This document shows positions 25,204 to 33,044 of a stretch of 64,000 nt of DNA, piece by piece. The notes beneath the pieces are model-generated. The model saw nothing but the letters and a program-made list of their open reading frames with translations. It was not told the origin of the DNA and did no database searches. The stretch is from Chryseobacterium piperi (GTDB lineage Bacteria > Bacteroidota > Bacteroidia > Flavobacteriales > Weeksellaceae): contig NZ_CP023049.2 of NCBI RefSeq assembly GCF_002285635.2, forward strand, positions 930,001 to 994,000, read 5' to 3'. The translations under genes were made by a program, and so were the position numbers. Position 1 is the stretch's first letter, and every line of letters begins with the position of its first letter.

Positions 25204-27604
25204 TATATCAGAACAGGCTGAAAAGATTAATTATACAGCCCTGATCAATTGCTACATGAAAGAATTTACCAATTGGAGCCGCTATCTGGGGATTCCAAAA
25301 TATGATGAAGCTCTTTCACAATACCTTAAGAAAACACCTACTGATTTGCATATCAGAATTGATTTTTCTTCTATAGGATGCGATGTATATATTCCTGTTA
25401 ATTATTTTTCAGAAACCGGAAGACATTTATTTGACTTTCCTGTTCTTCGAAGAGTTTTAGAAACCAATGAAGTGGCAGAAATCGATATTTATGGATTTAT
25501 GGCTCTTACAGCTGAATATGCGAAAGGACTCTATCCTGATATCGATTCTTCAACAGTAATAAAAAGACTCAATAACAGTATTGAAAACCTTACCACTTAT
25601 CTGAACCATATTGCGGAAAATAAAAAACAGGTTAACCAATTGGATATGTCGTTTATTGAAGCAGAACAATCCCTTATCCTGGGGCATATCCTCCACCCTG
25701 TTCCAAAATCAAAACAAGGTTTCAATAGTGAAGATTTACTGAAATATTCTCCGGAGACTTCAGGGCAGTTTCAGCTATTTTATTTTTTAGTTAACCCTGA
25801 AAATATTATTGAAAAGAATGCGGATGGTGAACTTGTCACTAAAGAATTAAGTGAGAAAATATACCCATTACTGAATGCTGAGCATAAAGTTTTATGGGAT
25901 CGATTTCCTGAATATAAAATCCTTCCGATGCACCCTTGGGAAGCAGAATACTTGCTAACCCAGGAGAATGTACAGATCATGGAAGAACAAGGAATGCTTT
26001 TCGCTTTAGGACATTATGGAGACTTCTTCACTCCTACATCATCTGTAAGAACAGTATACAGCGAAAAGAGCAAGTGGATGTATAAGTTCTCTTTACATGT
26101 GAAAATTACGAATTCAGAGAGAATCAATCTTTATCCTGAGCTGCACCGTGGTTATGATATCAGCCGATTATTAAAAACGGATTGGGGAACCAGCTTACAA
26201 AAAGATTTCCCGGAGATTGACTTTATGGTAGACCCTGCATTTATGGCAGTGACTTTTAACGGTAAAGTGATCAACGGTTTTAATATCAGTATCAGAAGAA
26301 ATCCTTTCCAGGGTGAGAATAAAAATAAAAATGTAACCCTGCTGGCTGCTCTTTGTCAGGATGGAATTCTGGGGGAGCCTTCAAGATTACAAAATATCAT
26401 TACCAATGCAGCCAAAGATTTTGATTTACCTGTTGAGCAGGTAGCACTAGATTGGTTTAAACAATATCTGCATATTTGTGTCAGACCAATTGTAGGAATT
26501 TTGAATACGTACGGACTGGCTTGTGAATTCCACCAGCAAAATGTAATGGTTGAACTTGATAAGAAAGGCTTTCCTGCCAAAATTTATTTCAGGGATAATC
26601 AAGGATTCTTTTTCAGAGAAGGAAGAAAAGACTGGGTTACTACTGCACTTCCAGGTATTGCGGACGAAAGCCAATCGATCATTGATGAAGAATCATTAGC
26701 ACCGAAATATACGTACTATCTTGTCACCAATAATATTCTTGGAGTAGTTAATGCATTAGGATGTAATCAGCTTGCGGATGAAAGAAAACTGATCAACCTT
26801 GTATTCAAAGCATTTAAAGAAGTTGAAAAAGAAGATGAAACAGGACTGGTAAGCTATATCATTAATAAAAGAAGCTGGTATACAAAAGGAAATCTTATCA
26901 CCAGTTTACAGAATATTAACGAAGCAGATGAATCTATGGAATACCCGGCTGTATTCCTGGATACTCCTAATCCCCTGAATAAATATTTTTTCAGCCATAA
27001 ACTGATTAAGCCACAAACTAAAGAAACGGTCTATTCCCGTGATTTCGAAAACGAAAATATCACTATCAGCATAAGGCCTTTTGATATGGACAGGGATTTC
27101 GAAATGGTTCATGAATGGTTTAATATGGAACACGCCAAACCTTATTGGAAAATGGATGGTCCGAAAAAGGATCTTGAACTGTGGTTCAGAACTATTTTGC
27201 CTAGTGATGAACAGCATAGTTTTATTGGAGAAGTGAATGGCGTAGCTCAGTTCAGTTTTGAGCCTTATTGGCCAATGAGAGATGTTGTAGGAGCATATTA
27301 TGATTCCTTGGCAACAGATTACGGAACTCATTTTTTTGTAGCTGAAACGGCAAAAGAGAAGAAATTTTCATTTGAGTCATTTCAGGTTGCATTAGACTAT
27401 ATTTTTTCCCTTCCTGAAGTAGGAAAATGTATTGGCGAAGCTTCTGTAGAAGCCGTTCCCACAGATCGGTTAATTACAAAACTAGGATATACGCGTGAAG
27501 GGGTTATAGAAATGCCTCACAAAACGGCATACCTTACTTTCTGTACTCCTGAAAACTATAGGGAAAAATGCCCTGAAAGCAGACTGGAAGCAAAAAGTAT
27601 TTAA
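25181..27604 (+). CDS. IucA/IucC-family NIS siderophore synthetase fused to a GNAT acyltransferase (DesD-DesC fusion)
   Basis: An 807-residue two-part enzyme. Residues ~130-600 are an ATP-dependent NRPS-independent siderophore synthetase: LILGHILHPVPKSKQGF, KILPMHPWE, TSSVRTV, YKFSLHVKIT, and CEFHQQNVMV in the FhuF-like C-terminal half. Residues ~625-800 are an acyl-CoA N-acyltransferase of the RhbD/IucB (Acetyltransf_8) type, starting at ISIRPFDMD with FIGEVNGVAQFSFEPYW and GEASVEAVPTDRLITKLGY. In streptomycetes DesC acylates N-hydroxycadaverine with succinyl-CoA and DesD oligomerises and cyclises it; here both are one chain. The fusion would hand the acylated hydroxamate directly to the synthetase. 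It overlaps the decarboxylase gene by 23 bp and is followed by a palindrome. Confidence 0.9.
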   Translation: MNTLKLTNISEQAEKINYTALINCYMKEFTNWSRYLGIPKYDEALSQYLKKTPTDLHIRIDFSSIGCDVYIPVNYFSETGRHLFDFPVLRRVLETNEVAEIDIYGFMALTAEYAKGLYPDIDSSTVIKRLNNSIENLTTYLNHIAENKKQVNQLDMSFIEAEQSLILGHILHPVPKSKQGFNSEDLLKYSPETSGQFQLFYFLVNPENIIEKNADGELVTKELSEKIYPLLNAEHKVLWDRFPEYKILPMHPWEAEYLLTQENVQIMEEQGMLFALGHYGDFFTPTSSVRTVYSEKSKWMYKFSLHVKITNSERINLYPELHRGYDISRLLKTDWGTSLQKDFPEIDFMVDPAFMAVTFNGKVINGFNISIRRNPFQGENKNKNVTLLAALCQDGILGEPSRLQNIITNAAKDFDLPVEQVALDWFKQYLHICVRPIVGILNTYGLACEFHQQNVMVELDKKGFPAKIYFRDNQGFFFREGRKDWVTTALPGIADESQSIIDEESLAPKYTYYLVTNNILGVVNALGCNQLADERKLINLVFKAFKEVEKEDETGLVSYIINKRSWYTKGNLITSLQNINEADESMEYPAVFLDTPNPLNKYFFSHKLIKPQTKETVYSRDFENENITISIRPFDMDRDFEMVHEWFNMEHAKPYWKMDGPKKDLELWFRTILPSDEQHSFIGEVNGVAQFSFEPYWPMRDVVGAYYDSLATDYGTHFFVAETAKEKKFSFESFQVALDYIFSLPEVGKCIGEASVEAVPTDRLITKLGYTREGVIEMPHKTAYLTFCTPENYREKCPESRLEAKSI

Positions 27605-27617
27605 TTAATCTCTCACT

Positions 27618-27650
27618 AAACCTTATAGGTTTTAAAAACCTATAAGGTTT
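27618..27650 (+). repeat. perfect 33-bp palindrome inside the siderophore operon
   Basis: AAACCTTATAGGTTTT and its exact complement flank a single central A. It lies 13 bp after the synthetase stop and 26 bp before the monooxygenase ATG. No T-run follows on the plus strand, so full termination is unlikely. The perfect symmetry suggests a mobile palindromic repeat or a processing and stability element. Confidence 0.75.
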
Positions 27651-27676
27651 GAATAAAAATTAAAAAATAGAAAACA

Positions 27677-28990
27677 ATGGAAAATCAAAAGATATATGAT
27701 ATCATCGGGATCGGAATCGGGCCCTTTAATCTTGGATTAGCAGCTCTTTTAGACCCTGTGGAATCCGTAAGCTCTCTTTTTCTGGATCAGGCAGAAGGTT
27801 TCAACTGGCATCCGGGACTAATGTTGGATAATGCAACTTTACAAGTTCCTTTTATGGCCGACCTTGTAACCATGGCTGACCCGAAAAGCAAATACAGCTT
27901 CCTGAATTTTTTGAAAGAGACAGATCGTCTATATAAATTCTACATCCGTGAAGACTTTTATATTTTAAGAAAAGAATATAATCTGTATTGTCAGTGGGCT
28001 GCTAACTTATTGCCTAACTGTTTGTTTGGTAAGAAGGTTGAAAATATTAGCTTTAATGAAGCTGAGCAATACTATACGATTGACGTTCTGGATTTAAAAA
28101 ACAATGATGTTAAAAAGTATCATACTAAAAAACTCGCTCTAGGAACCGGAACCCAGCCAAGCTTGCCTTCATTTATGGAAGATAAAAACTTCCCGAATGT
28201 CATCCATACTTCGGAATATCTGAACCATAAAGAAAATATCATTAATGCAAAATCAGTTTCTATTATCGGTTCGGGACAGAGTGCCGCTGAAATTTTTCAG
28301 GACCTTCTTCCGGAAACTAATCAGGATCTTTTTATGAGTTGGTTTACCAGACCGGATCGTTTCTTTCCGATGGAATATTCAAAACTTACCCTGGAATTAA
28401 CATCTCCTGAATATGTTGATCATTTTTATACAATGTCATCTCCGCAACGTAAAGCTTTATTGGCAAAACAACCACCGCTTTACAAAGGGATTAATTTTGA
28501 CCTGATCAATGATATCTTTGATACCTTATATGAAATGAGTGTTGGAAATGTTCCTCTTAATGCAGCATTAAGGCCTAGCAGTCAGTTAGATAATATTCTT
28601 CCGGAAGGAAATACATATGTCTTAAACTTTACTCATGTACAGGATCAGGCAACCTTTACCCACGAATCGGAGTATATTATTCTTGCAACAGGATATAAAT
28701 ATAAAGAGCCTAAATTCCTGAAAGGAATTGAAAACCATATTCAAAGAACCGAAGAAGGATTATTTGATGTGAGCAGACATTATACAATCGATGCTAAAGA
28801 GCGTATTTTTGTACAGAACGCAGAGCTTCATACACACGGTTTTGTAACTCCTGATTTAGGAATGGGAGCTTACCGAAATGCTATTATTGTGAATGCTCTG
28901 GCCGGAAGAGAAGTATATGTTGTAGAAAAGCGCATTGCTTTCCAGCAGTTTAATACATCAAAAGCATGGACCGCAAAACATTCATCTTAA
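27677..28990 (+). CDS. L-lysine/ornithine/cadaverine N-monooxygenase (DesB/IucD family)
   Basis: A 437-residue flavin N-hydroxylating monooxygenase. FAD site GIGIGPFNLGLAALL is at ~11-25, the substrate region has NWHPGLMLDNATLQVPFMAD, an NADPH-binding Rossmann motif SIIGSGQSAAEIFQDL lies at ~194-210, and the C-terminal ATGYKYKEP and ELHTHGF motifs are typical of SidA/IucD/PvdA. It hydroxylates the terminal amine of the diamine made by the decarboxylase, creating the future hydroxamate. Lysine or ornithine hydroxylation is possible from sequence alone; the decarboxylase in the operon favours cadaverine. It overlaps the exporter gene by 25 bp. Confidence 0.93.
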   Translation: MENQKIYDIIGIGIGPFNLGLAALLDPVESVSSLFLDQAEGFNWHPGLMLDNATLQVPFMADLVTMADPKSKYSFLNFLKETDRLYKFYIREDFYILRKEYNLYCQWAANLLPNCLFGKKVENISFNEAEQYYTIDVLDLKNNDVKKYHTKKLALGTGTQPSLPSFMEDKNFPNVIHTSEYLNHKENIINAKSVSIIGSGQSAAEIFQDLLPETNQDLFMSWFTRPDRFFPMEYSKLTLELTSPEYVDHFYTMSSPQRKALLAKQPPLYKGINFDLINDIFDTLYEMSVGNVPLNAALRPSSQLDNILPEGNTYVLNFTHVQDQATFTHESEYIILATGYKYKEPKFLKGIENHIQRTEEGLFDVSRHYTIDAKERIFVQNAELHTHGFVTPDLGMGAYRNAIIVNALAGREVYVVEKRIAFQQFNTSKAWTAKHSS

Positions 28991-30303
28991 AGGGTGATTT
29001 AAAAAAGGTCATGTGGGAAACCTCATGGCCTGCCGTTGTGGCCATTGTTTTATATGGAATCAATAATTTTCTGGATGCTATTTTCGTAGGGTATTTAATT
29101 AATACCAAAGCATTGGCTGCTGTAGGAATGGCGTATCCCCTATCTCAAATTGTCTTAGGCTTTGGACGGCTTGTAGGAACCGGAGCAGGTGCTGCAGTAA
29201 GTATATGGATCGGTGAAAACAGACAGGATAAGCTATACCGTTTGTTTGGAAGCTTTAACTTCCTCTGTATCTTTTTCTCTTTATTATGTACGGTGCCGGC
29301 CTATATTTATGCACACGAACTAATGGCTATGATGGGTGCTAAAGGAGATTTACAGTCCATTGCCGTCGAATATTTCCAGGTTACGCTGATAGGAACTGTT
29401 TTCTGGATTTACGGATTGGCACTAAACATGCTGGTGCGGGCTGAAGGAAAAATGAAATCTGCGGCAAAAATGATTGCTGTAGGGCTTATCATTGATATTA
29501 TCTTAAAACCGATATTCATTTCTACCTTTGGAATGGGGGTATCGGGGGCTGCATGGGCTACCAATATAGGAATGATCATCTATTCATTTCTTGGGATCTA
29601 TTACTATGCAAAAGGGAAAAGCTCTTTTAAAACCAATTGGAAATCCGTTTCATACGATCCGGTTATTGGCAAGAGAATATTAAAATTGGGACTTCCGGAG
29701 ATGATCCTGTCAGTAATGGGTGTGATACAAAGTATTATCATCTTTAATGCTATTGCAAGATATGGGACAGAAAATGATATTTCCTTTTTTACAGTTCTAA
29801 ACAGATTTTTCTTATTTCTGCTGACACCTTTATTTGGGTTAATGAGAGGATTACAGCCTGTAGTAGGAATTAATTTTGGAGCAGGACAGTATACGAGAGC
29901 AAAGACATTTTTGAAAACCTATATCCTAGCAGGGATTGCCATACTGGCTCCTTTTTTCCTTATAGCCTTAATTTTTCCACAACAATTAATTGGGCTTATG
30001 CTTCCGGGGTATACAGTAAATGCACATCAGATACTGGATTTCAGATTATTTTTCTCTGTACTTCCTCTTTTACCTATTACGGTATTAGCCCTTTCCTATT
30101 ATCCTGCAGTTAATCAAAGTAAGAAGGCGAGTTTTTTAGTTTTCCTTCGTCAGGTTATTTTATACATTCCTGTGATGCTTATCCTGCCCCAGTATTTTGG
30201 AGTCAAAAGTATCTATTGGGGAAGTGCATTGATTGAAATAACCGTAGGACTCGTAACGTTGCTTTTGTTAAGAAATTATCAGGTTCAAATGAAAAAGGTG
30301 TAG
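28966..30303 (+). CDS. MATE family efflux transporter, probable siderophore exporter
   Basis: A 445-residue membrane protein with 12 predicted helices in two MATE repeats. Repeat 1 opens with MWETSWPAVVAIVLYGINN and ALAAVGMAYPLSQ, repeat 2 with RILKLGLPEMILSVMG. MatE proteins export organic cations and small molecules using Na+ or H+. The start overlaps the monooxygenase end by 25 bp in another frame, so it is translated as part of the siderophore operon, and export of the finished siderophore is the natural reading. A terminator hairpin follows 37 bp downstream. Confidence 0.9.
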   Translation: MDRKTFILKGDLKKVMWETSWPAVVAIVLYGINNFLDAIFVGYLINTKALAAVGMAYPLSQIVLGFGRLVGTGAGAAVSIWIGENRQDKLYRLFGSFNFLCIFFSLLCTVPAYIYAHELMAMMGAKGDLQSIAVEYFQVTLIGTVFWIYGLALNMLVRAEGKMKSAAKMIAVGLIIDIILKPIFISTFGMGVSGAAWATNIGMIIYSFLGIYYYAKGKSSFKTNWKSVSYDPVIGKRILKLGLPEMILSVMGVIQSIIIFNAIARYGTENDISFFTVLNRFFLFLLTPLFGLMRGLQPVVGINFGAGQYTRAKTFLKTYILAGIAILAPFFLIALIFPQQLIGLMLPGYTVNAHQILDFRLFFSVLPLLPITVLALSYYPAVNQSKKASFLVFLRQVILYIPVMLILPQYFGVKSIYWGSALIEITVGLVTLLLLRNYQVQMKKV

Positions 30304-30339
30304 AAAGCTTATTCCTAATGTACATGATCAATAGAGCAT

Positions 30340-30379
30340 AAAAAAGAGTCGATCTCACCGTTGAGAAAGCCTCTTTTTT
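30340..30379 (+). terminator. terminator of the siderophore operon
   Basis: AAAAAAGAG (30340-30348) pairs with CTCTTTTTT (30371-30379), with a second inner stem TCTCA/TGAGA. The T-rich right arm, 37 bp after the exporter stop, is the usual intrinsic terminator arrangement. Confidence 0.75.
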
Positions 30380-30408
30380 ATTTTAATTATGTAGAGACAA
30401 ATTATTTT

Positions 30409-30454
30409 ATTCGTGCATTCGTGGCAAAAAAATAAATGCCACGAATGCACGAAT
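30409..30454. repeat. 18-bp perfect stem hairpin, dispersed-repeat type
   Basis: ATTCGTGCATTCGTGGCA (30409-30426) and its exact complement (30437-30454) flank a 10-nt A-rich loop; TTTTTAT follows. It lies between the convergent siderophore operon and the frnE-like gene, so it may also terminate. The word resembles intergenic palindromic repeats common in this group; that is recollection, not a search result. Confidence 0.7.
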
Positions 30455-30532
30455 TTTTATCTATTTTCTTTAAAAAATGTATGCTATTGTTCTATTTATT
30501 TTGCTGTAGCATTCTGTCCTGATCATTCAATA

Positions 30533-31231
30533 CTAGATGCTACATCCGTCAGCATCACAGGCATTTTCTCCATTAGAGAGATCCTGGAATGGTGATGCAA
30601 TCTCACTGTAGGTTTGTTTAAGGGCATTTTCAAAAACTTCAACAGGCTGTGCTCCTGATACTGCATATTTACCATTCAGTACAAAGAAAGGAACTCCTGT
30701 AATTCCGTTATTTTTAGCTTCCTGGATATCCTGATTCACTTCATAATCAAAATCATCTGATGTTAATGCCTGTTTAGCTTCTTCTTTATCTATACCCAAC
30801 GAATCAGCAAGAGAAACTAAAGTATCTAAATCCCCGACATTTTTGCCTTCAATAAAATGAGCTTTAAATAAAGCCTCTTCCATTTCATTAGCTTTATTAT
30901 ATTTTTTGGATAAATGAAGCAGTTTATGGGCAGGGAAAGTATTGGTGATTAAAGCGGTTTCAAAATTGAAATCAATTCCTGCACTTTTACCCATTTGTGT
31001 TACCTGGCTCATCATTTGACTGGCCTGAGCATCTGGAAAACCTTTCTTTTCTCTGAAATAAGCCAAGGTATTTTTTGTTTCTGCAGGATCTAATGTAGGA
31101 TCCAGCTGAAAACTTTTCCATTCCACCTCTACTTGATCTTTAAAAGGTAATTTTTCAAGAGCTTGTTCAAAATTATTTTTTCCTATATAGCAAAACGGAC
31201 ACATCACATCCGACCAAATTTCTATTTTCAT
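30533..31231 (-). CDS. DsbA-family oxidoreductase, FrnE-like
   Basis: A 232-residue thioredoxin-fold protein of the FrnE/2-hydroxychromene-2-carboxylate isomerase group (PF01323). The active site CPFC (Cys11, Cys14) lies in the first beta-alpha unit, IWSDVMCPFCYIGKNNFEQA. The cis-proline region TGVPFFVLNGKYAVSGAQP is at ~190. There is no signal peptide, so it is cytoplasmic. The tail NACDADGCSI adds a Cys pair, as seen in some FrnE proteins, where a second Cys pair is linked to oxidative-stress function. Its promoter carries a dyad that the HxlR regulator upstream may bind. Confidence 0.9.
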   Translation of the reverse strand: MKIEIWSDVMCPFCYIGKNNFEQALEKLPFKDQVEVEWKSFQLDPTLDPAETKNTLAYFREKKGFPDAQASQMMSQVTQMGKSAGIDFNFETALITNTFPAHKLLHLSKKYNKANEMEEALFKAHFIEGKNVGDLDTLVSLADSLGIDKEEAKQALTSDDFDYEVNQDIQEAKNNGITGVPFFVLNGKYAVSGAQPVEVFENALKQTYSEIASPFQDLSNGENACDADGCSI

Positions 31232-31251
31232 TTTAAGACATTTTAATAGGA

Positions 31252-31293
31252 CAAAGATACGATATAATTATAATGTAACAAAATTTATTACAT
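31252..31293 (-). promoter_or_regulatory. frnE-like promoter with overlapping dyad operator
   Basis: On the minus strand TTTG (31279-31282), 19 bp, TATCTTTG (31252-31259) is a strong -33/-7 match, 20 bp from the gene start. The dyad ATGTAA-N9-TTACAT (31273-31293) covers the -33 box, which is the right place for a repressor. The HxlR regulator gene next door is the obvious candidate. Confidence 0.6.
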
Positions 31294-31362
31294 TTGATGT
31301 TTTATAATTTAATCTATGTAATATATTGTTATTCAGCGTCAATAAATATGTGGTGATAAAAA

Positions 31363-31716
31363 TTATGATTTTGATTTTTCTTTGGAGAACATAGCGTTTT
31401 TATACTCATTACCCCAGTTTTCAATCGCCGAAATAAGCGGAAGTGTACTTTTACCAATATCCGTTAGTACATAATCGGTACATAGTGGAAAGCCACCACA
31501 GGTATCTTTTGTAACAATTCCAAGGTCTATAAGTTCTTTTAACTGCATTTCAATCACTCGTGTACTAGCCTCTGGAATCAGGCGGTATATTTCGCTGGGA
31601 CGTATGGCTCCTTTACTGATAACATCAATAATGCAGGCTTTCCATTTACCTCCCAGTATCTTCATCGACAGTATTATTCCACTATCATCCTCTTCCGGTA
31701 TTCTTTTTTCAATCAT
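31363..31716 (-). CDS. HxlR-family winged-helix regulator
   Basis: A 117-residue HxlR protein. The core reads MKILGGKWKACIIDVIS, then RPSEIYRLIPEASTRVIEMQLKEL as the helix-turn-helix, then the wing VLTDIGKSTLPLI. The family works as dimers that often sense redox or electrophile stress through an N-terminal Cys. That Cys is absent here; Cys33 and the CGGFPLC pair near residue 75 are the only cysteines. It lies upstream of the frnE-like gene on the same strand and faces the imine-reductase-like genes. TAGTCC is repeated at 31761 and 31785 in its upstream region. Confidence 0.88.
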   Translation of the reverse strand: MIEKRIPEEDDSGIILSMKILGGKWKACIIDVISKGAIRPSEIYRLIPEASTRVIEMQLKELIDLGIVTKDTCGGFPLCTDYVLTDIGKSTLPLISAIENWGNEYKNAMFSKEKSKS

Positions 31717-31870
31717 TTCAGAGTTTCATTTTGCTTTTTAGAAAATATCTATCGTTATTTTAGTCCCAAAATAATGCCAAATTATAGTCCAATTTCCATG
31801 GATTATTTATTGCTTCAGATCTTGTACTACTCTTTTGTAAACAGAATTCTAAAAGTTATTTTTTTAATCA

Positions 31871-31940
31871 TACCGACTTTTTATACGGTACCGAATCTTT
31901 TTTCGGTTATTGCTTTCAGCAGGGCATTGTCATAATTTTG
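31871..31940 (+). promoter_or_regulatory. operator plus promoter of the first imine-reductase-like gene
   Basis: TACCG-N10-CGGTA (31871-31890) abuts ACCGAA-N6-TTCGGT (31890-31907). Then comes TTG (31910-31912), 20 bp, and TAATTTTG (31933-31940), a -33/-7 promoter 21 bp before the ATG. The ACCGAA/TTCGGT dyad, the TATTGCTT that follows it and the 20-bp spacer all recur before the second paralogue. Confidence 0.65.
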
Positions 31941-31961
31941 CTTTATCTAAAAATACAAAAA

Positions 31962-32831
31962 ATGAAAACAAACAAAATTTCAATTATCGGATTAGGACCC
32001 ATGGGGTACAAAATGGCACAGCTGTATGCAGAAGCAGGATATGAAGTAACAGTGTGGAATCGTACAAAATCCAAGGCAGAAGGGTTAAAAGCAAAGGTGG
32101 CTGAATCAGCAACTGAAGCAATGTCGGCAAGCGATATCATCATTATCTGTTTACTGGATAGTGATACTGTACATACGGTATTAGAAAGTATTCAGGATAA
32201 ATCTTTATTAAAAGATAAGACGATCATCAATTATACTTCAGCAAATCCTGATGATGTAGAAAAAATAGAACAATTACTAAATAGTGACGGAGCTCATTAT
32301 ATTAATGGAGGAATATTAACAAGCCCTGATCATTTAGCTTTGCCTGGTACAACTATTCTTTATGCAGGTAACAAGAATGCTTATGATGCACTTAAAGATG
32401 CTATTGCTGTGACGGCCGGGAATCCAAAATATGTAGGTAATAAAGCTGCTGCTTCTCCTGCTGCAGACCTGGCTACTTTAAGTATGGTATATAGTGTTTA
32501 TATGGGGATGATGTATGGTGCTGCTCTTTGTGAATCTGCAGGGATTAGTTTAGATACATTCAGCGATATATTTTCAACAGCTATTCCGGAGTATATGGAT
32601 TTCCTGAATGATGAATTGAATGCTGTTAAGAAGAATGATTTTACAGCAACGCAAACCTCAATTTCCAGTAATGTATTAGCGACTCAACGTGTTGCAGATG
32701 CTTTGGTTAATGCAGGGCTTACTCCTGATTTTCCTAAAGCGATAGCTCTGTTAATAAAAAATGCAGAACAGAGAGGATATGGAGATGAAGAACTGGCAGC
32801 AGTGATTAAAGTGATTCGTCAAAAAAAGTAG
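31962..32831 (+). CDS. imine-reductase-like NAD(P)-dependent oxidoreductase (first of a tandem pair)
   Basis: A 289-residue beta-hydroxyacid-dehydrogenase-superfamily protein. The N-terminal Rossmann motif is GLGPMGYKMAQLYAEAG, followed by VTVWNRTKSKAEGL, where the Arg-Thr suggests NADPH. The catalytic Lys (KxxxN) of true 3-hydroxyisobutyrate dehydrogenases is missing; the equivalent helix reads ASPAADLATLSMVY, with Asp as in imine reductases. It should reduce a C=N bond or a related substrate, which is unknown. I used the ATG at 31962, not the TTG at 31938, which lies in the promoter. A close paralogue follows after 213 bp. Confidence 0.82.
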   Translation: MKTNKISIIGLGPMGYKMAQLYAEAGYEVTVWNRTKSKAEGLKAKVAESATEAMSASDIIIICLLDSDTVHTVLESIQDKSLLKDKTIINYTSANPDDVEKIEQLLNSDGAHYINGGILTSPDHLALPGTTILYAGNKNAYDALKDAIAVTAGNPKYVGNKAAASPAADLATLSMVYSVYMGMMYGAALCESAGISLDTFSDIFSTAIPEYMDFLNDELNAVKKNDFTATQTSISSNVLATQRVADALVNAGLTPDFPKAIALLIKNAEQRGYGDEELAAVIKVIRQKK

Positions 32832-32970
32832 ATCTTAATTTACAAAAATAAGTCTTCAAATCACGGTTTGAGGATTTATTTTAGTGAATAATAAACTAAG
32901 TTTAGTTAATTAAATGTTTCTATTATTCTATCGTTATATCATTTTTGTGAATTTTATAAATCAGTTGTAT

Positions 32971-33021
32971 ACCGAACTTTTTTTCGGTTATTGCTTAAGA
33001 CTTTCAATTATTTTAGATTTG
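32971..33021 (+). promoter_or_regulatory. operator plus promoter of the second imine-reductase-like gene
   Basis: ACCGAA-N6-TTCGGT (32971-32988) is followed by TATTGCTT. TTG (32991-32993), 20 bp and TAGATTTG (33014-33021) form the promoter. The layout matches the first paralogue base for base in spacing, which points to one shared regulator. Confidence 0.65.
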
Positions 33022-33044
33022 ATTGAATTTAAAAATACAATGAT

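Noticed and set aside
30413..30595. A 60-codon frame over the hairpin at 30409-30454
   Set aside because: It is formed by the hairpin repeat and the antisense end of the frnE-like gene.
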